In this document: positions 60,751 through 64,000 of the stretch, one piece after another
How the letters are laid out: each line of letters begins with the position of its first letter
How positions within the stretch are numbered: position 1 is the stretch's first letter
From: Holothuria scabra
Taxonomy: Eukaryota; Echinodermata; Holothuroidea; Aspidochirotida; Holothuriidae
Direction: 5' to 3'
Assembly: GCA_037179385.1 (NCBI GenBank)
Contig: CM074188.1
Coordinates: 21,655,318-21,719,317 of the forward strand
DNA length: 64,000 nucleotides
Position numbers and translations under genes: made by a program
Notes under the pieces: generated by a model
The model's input: the letters and a program-made list of their open reading frames with translations, nothing else
Databases searched by the model: none
What the model was told of the DNA's origin: nothing

Positions 60751-61607
60751 TTGGGATTTGTTGGGTTGTTTTGGGTGGTTTTTCTTGGGTTTTCTTGGGT
60801 GGGTTTGGTTGGGTTGTGTTGGGTTGGTTTGCATGGGTTTTGTTGGGTTTTGTTGGGTGGGTTTGGTTGGGTTTTGTTGGGTGGGTTTGGTTGGGTTTTG
60901 TTGGGTTGGTTCGGTAGGGTTTCGTTGGGTTTTGTTGGGTGGGTTTGGTTTGGTTTTGTTGGGTGGGTTTGGTTGGGTTTTGTTGGGTGGGTTTGATTGG
61001 GTTTGGTTGGGTTTTGTTGGGTGGGTTTGGTTTGGTTTTGTTGGGTGGGTTTGGTTGGGTTTTGTTGGGTGGGTTTGATTGGGTTTCGTTGGGTTTTGTT
61101 GGGTTTTGTTGATTGGGTTTGGTTGGGTTTTGTTTCGTGGGTTTGGTTGGGTTTTGTTGGGTTGGTTCGGTTGGGTTTCGTTGGGTTTTGTTGGGTTGGA
61201 TTGGTTTGCTTTTGTTGGGTTTTGCTGGGTTTGGTTGGGTTTTGTTGGGTGGGTTTGATTGGGTTTCGTTGGGTTTTGTTGGGTGGGTTTGGTTGGGTTT
61301 GGTTGGGTTTTGTTGATTGGGTTTGGTTGGGTTTTGTTGGGTGGGTTTGGTTGGGTTTTGTTGATTGGGTTTTGTCGGGTGGGTTTGGTTGGGTTTCGTT
61401 GGGTGGGTTTGGTTGGGTTTTGTTGGGTGGGTTTGGTTGGGTTTTGTTGATTGGGATTGGTTGGGTTTTGTTGGTTGGGATTGGTTGGGTTTTGTTGGTT
61501 GGGTTTTGTTGGGTATTATTGATTGGGTTTTGTTGGGCTTTGTTGGGTTTTGTTGGGTGGGTTTGGTTGGGTTTTGTTGGGTTGGTTTGGTTGGGTTTGG
61601 TTGGGTT
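60751..61607 (+). repeat. Higher-order block A2 inside the G/T array
   Basis: This is the partner of 44808-45640. It has one additional 24-bp core near 61020 and a few substitutions (for example GTCGGGTGGG near 61374). Part of it, about 61102-61598, also matches 57540-58030 at an offset of 3,562-3,568 bp, so three related segments exist. Confidence 0.8.
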
Positions 61608-63481
61608 TTGTTGGGTGGGTTTGGTTGGGTTTTGTTGGGTGGGTTTGGTTGGGTTTTGTTGGGTTTTGTTGGGTGGGTTTGGTTGGGTTTTGTTGGGTGG
61701 GTTTGGTTGGGTTTTGTTGGGTGGGTTTGATTGGGTTTCGTTGGGTTTTGTTGGGTGGGTTTGGTTGGGTTTTGTTGATTGGGTTTTGTTGGGTGGGTTT
61801 GGTTGGGTTTTGTTGGGTGGGTTTGGTTGGGTTTTGTTGGGTGGGTTTGGTTGGGTTTTGTTGGGTGGGTTTGATTGGGTTTCGTTGGGTTTTGTTGGGT
61901 GGGTTTGGTTGGGTTTGGTTGGGTTTTGTTGATTGGGTTTGGTTGGGTTTTGTTGGGTGGGTTTGGTTGGGTTTTGTTTATTGCGTTTGGTTGGGTTTTG
62001 TTGGGTTTTGTTGGGTGGGTTTGGTTGGGTTTTGTTGGGTTTGGTTGGGTTTTGTTGATTGGGTTTTGTTGGGTTTTGTTGGATGAGATTGGTTGGGTTT
62101 TGTTTATTGCGTTTGGTTGGGTTTTGTTGGGGTTTGTTGGGTGGGTTTTGTTGGGTTTTGTTGGGTGGGTTTGGTTGGGTTTTGTTGGGTGGGTTTGGTT
62201 GGGTTTTGTTGGGTGGGTTTGATTGGGTTTTGTTGGGTGGGTTTGGTTGGGTTTTGTTGATTGGGTTTGGTTGGGTTTTGTTGGGTGGGTTTGGTTGGGT
62301 TTTGTTGGGTGGGTTTGGTTGGGTTTTGTTGATTGGGTTTTGTTGGGTTTTGTTGGGTTTTGTTGGGTGGGTTTGGTTGGGTTTTGTTGGGTGGGTTTGG
62401 TTGGGTTTTGTTGGGTTTTGTTGGGTGGGTTTGGTTGGGTTTTGTTGGGTGGGTTTGCATGGGTTTTGTTGGGTTTTGTTGGGTTGGTTTGGTTGGGTTT
62501 TGTTGGGTGGGTTTTGTTGGGTTTTGTTGGGTGGGTTTGATTGGGTTTCGTTGGGTTTTGTTGGGTGGGTTTGGTTGGGTTTTGTTGATTGGGTTTTGTT
62601 GGGTTTTGTTGGGTGGGTTTGGTTGGGTTTTGTTGGGTGGGTTTGGTTGGGTTTTGTTGGGTGGGTTTGATTGGGTTTCGTTGGGTTTTGTTGGGTGGGT
62701 TTGGTTGGGTTTGGTTGGGTTTTGTTGATTGGGTTTTTTGGGTTTTCTTGGGTGGGTTTGGTTGGGTTTTGTTTATTGCGTTTGGTTGGGTTTTGTTGGG
62801 TTTTGTTGGGTGGGTTTGGTTGGGTTTTGTTGGGTTTGGTTGGGTTTTGTTGATTGGGTTTTGTTGGGTTTTGTTGGATGAGATTGGTTGGGTTTTGTTT
62901 ATTGCGTTTGGTTGGGTTTTGTTGGGGTTTGTTGGGTGGGTTTGGTTGGGTTTTGTTGGGTGGGTTTGGTTGGGTTTTGTTGGGTGGGTTTGGTTGGGTT
63001 TTGTTGGGTGGGTTTGATTGGGTTTCGTTGGGTTTGGTTGGGTTTTGTTGATTGGGTTTGGTTGGGTTTTGTTGGGTGGGTTTGGTTGGGTTTTGTTGAT
63101 TGGGTTTTGTTGGGTGGGTTTGGTTGGGTTTTGTTGGGTGGGTTTGGTTGGGTTTTGTTGGGTGGGTTTGGTTGGGTTTTGTTGATTGGGTTTGGTTGGG
63201 TTTTGTTGGTTGGGTTTGGTTGGGTTTTGTTGATTGGGTTTGGTTGGGTTTTGTTGGGTTTTGTGTGTTTGGTTGGGTTTGGTTTTGAATTGTTGGGTGG
63301 GTTTGGTTGGGTTTTGTTGGGTGGGTTTGGTTGGGTTTGGTTGGGTTTTGTTTTGTAGGTTTGGTTGGGTTTGGTTGGGTTTTGTTGATTGGGTTTGGTT
63401 GGGTTTTGTTGGGTGGGTTTGGTTGGGTTTTGTTGGGTGGGTTTGGTTGGGTTTTGTTGGGTGGGTTTGGTTGGGTTTTTT

Positions 63482-63956
63482 GTGGATTGGGTTTTGTTGG
63501 GTTTTGTTGGGTGGGTTTGGATGGGTTTCGTTGGGTTTTGTTGGGTGGGTTTGGTTGGGTTTGGTTGGGTTTTGTTGGGTTTTGTTGGGTGGCTTTTGTT
63601 GGGTTTTGTTGGGATTTGTTGGGTTGTTTTGGGTGGTTTTTCTTGGGTTTTCTTGGGTGGGTTTGGTTGGGTTGTGTTGGGTTGGTTTGCATGGGTTTTG
63701 TTGGGTTTTGTTGGGTGGGTTTGGTTGGGTTTTGTTGGGTGGGTTTTGATGGGCTTCGTTGGGTTTTGTTGGGTGGGTTTGGTTGGGTTTTGTTGGGATT
63801 TGTTGGGTGGTTTTGGTTGGGTTTTCTTGGGTTTTCTTGGGTGGGTTTGGTTGGGTTTTGGTGGGTGGGTTTGCATGGGTTTTGTTGGGTTTTGTTGGGT
63901 TGGTTTGGTTGGGTTTTGTTGGGTGGGTTTTGTTGTGTTCTGTTGGGTGGGTTTGG
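63482..63956 (+). repeat. Higher-order block B2 inside the G/T array
   Basis: This is the partner of 51476-51950, with no net indel between them. The substitutions include a GGGATTTGTTGGGTGG stretch near 63796, where B1 has the plain modules. The block nearly reaches the window end, so its true right boundary is not visible. Confidence 0.85.
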
Positions 63957-64000
63957 TTGGGTTTCGTTGGGTTTTGTTGGGTGGGTTTGGTTGGGTTTTG

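Larger units (their letters stand above)
39694..64000 (+). repeat. G/T-rich modular minisatellite array, at least 24.3 kb
   Basis: The + strand is almost only G and T. The core period is 24 bp, made of three modules in order: 4-bp GGGT, 10-bp GGGTTTGGTT and 10-bp GGGTTTTGTT. Variants add or drop a 10-bp module, replace GGGT with GATT, or swap single bases (GGGTTTCGTT, GGGATTTGTT, GGGTTTTCTT). No unique island longer than about 50 bp interrupts it. The array continues past the window end. It carries no TTAGGG arrays, so it is not canonical telomere. Long open frames on both strands follow from composition, because the stop triplets need A on the + strand, or A/C on the + strand for minus-strand stops. 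Confidence 0.97.

Noticed and set aside
39694..64000. Telomeric repeat array
   Set aside because: There are no TTAGGG, TTTAGGG or TTGGGG arrays. The 24-bp core and the higher-order duplications do not fit telomerase-made repeats, although the G-rich strand orientation resembles that of a right-hand telomere.

Overview
The window is eukaryotic repetitive DNA with no gene I can support. Nothing resembles a bacterial operon, and I see no rRNA, tRNA, histone or transposase gene. The long satellite arrays and lack of genes suggest a metazoan or other complex eukaryote. I cannot name the taxon from the sequence.

Layout. (1) Positions 1-591 are a short AT-rich flank. It holds a 48-bp relic (231-278) that is inverted relative to part of the neighbouring satellite. 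(2) Positions 592-39693 are a head-to-tail array of a macrosatellite with a unit of about 3.16 kb: 12 full-length copies (3140-3168 bp) and a 13th cut off after 1226 bp. Interior copies are nearly identical and differ mainly in homopolymer length and a few scattered variants. The outer edges of the first and last copies are clearly more diverged. (3) Positions 39694-64000 are a different satellite, extremely G/T-rich on the + strand. It is built from 4-bp and 10-bp modules with a 24-bp core period and runs past the right edge of the window.

Structures of note. Every complete 3.16-kb unit carries a perfect 64-bp hairpin (30-bp arms, 4-nt loop). Each unit junction is spanned by an imperfect inverted repeat of about 950 bp, which looks like a decayed foldback or MITE-like element. 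The G/T array has a canonical G-quadruplex pattern (four GGG runs with loops of 7, 1 and 7) in each core period, on the same strand for more than 24 kb. It also contains internal duplications of several hundred bp at constant offsets (for example 12,006 bp and 15,967 bp), so it evolved by segmental duplication as well as slippage.

The open reading frames are best explained without genes. Those in the 3.16-kb unit are at most 122 codons and break or change at homopolymer indels. The very long frames in the G/T array (up to 1914 codons on the minus strand) exist because a strand made almost only of A and C lacks stop codons in every frame. All identity statements were made by eye; no alignment or database search was run.
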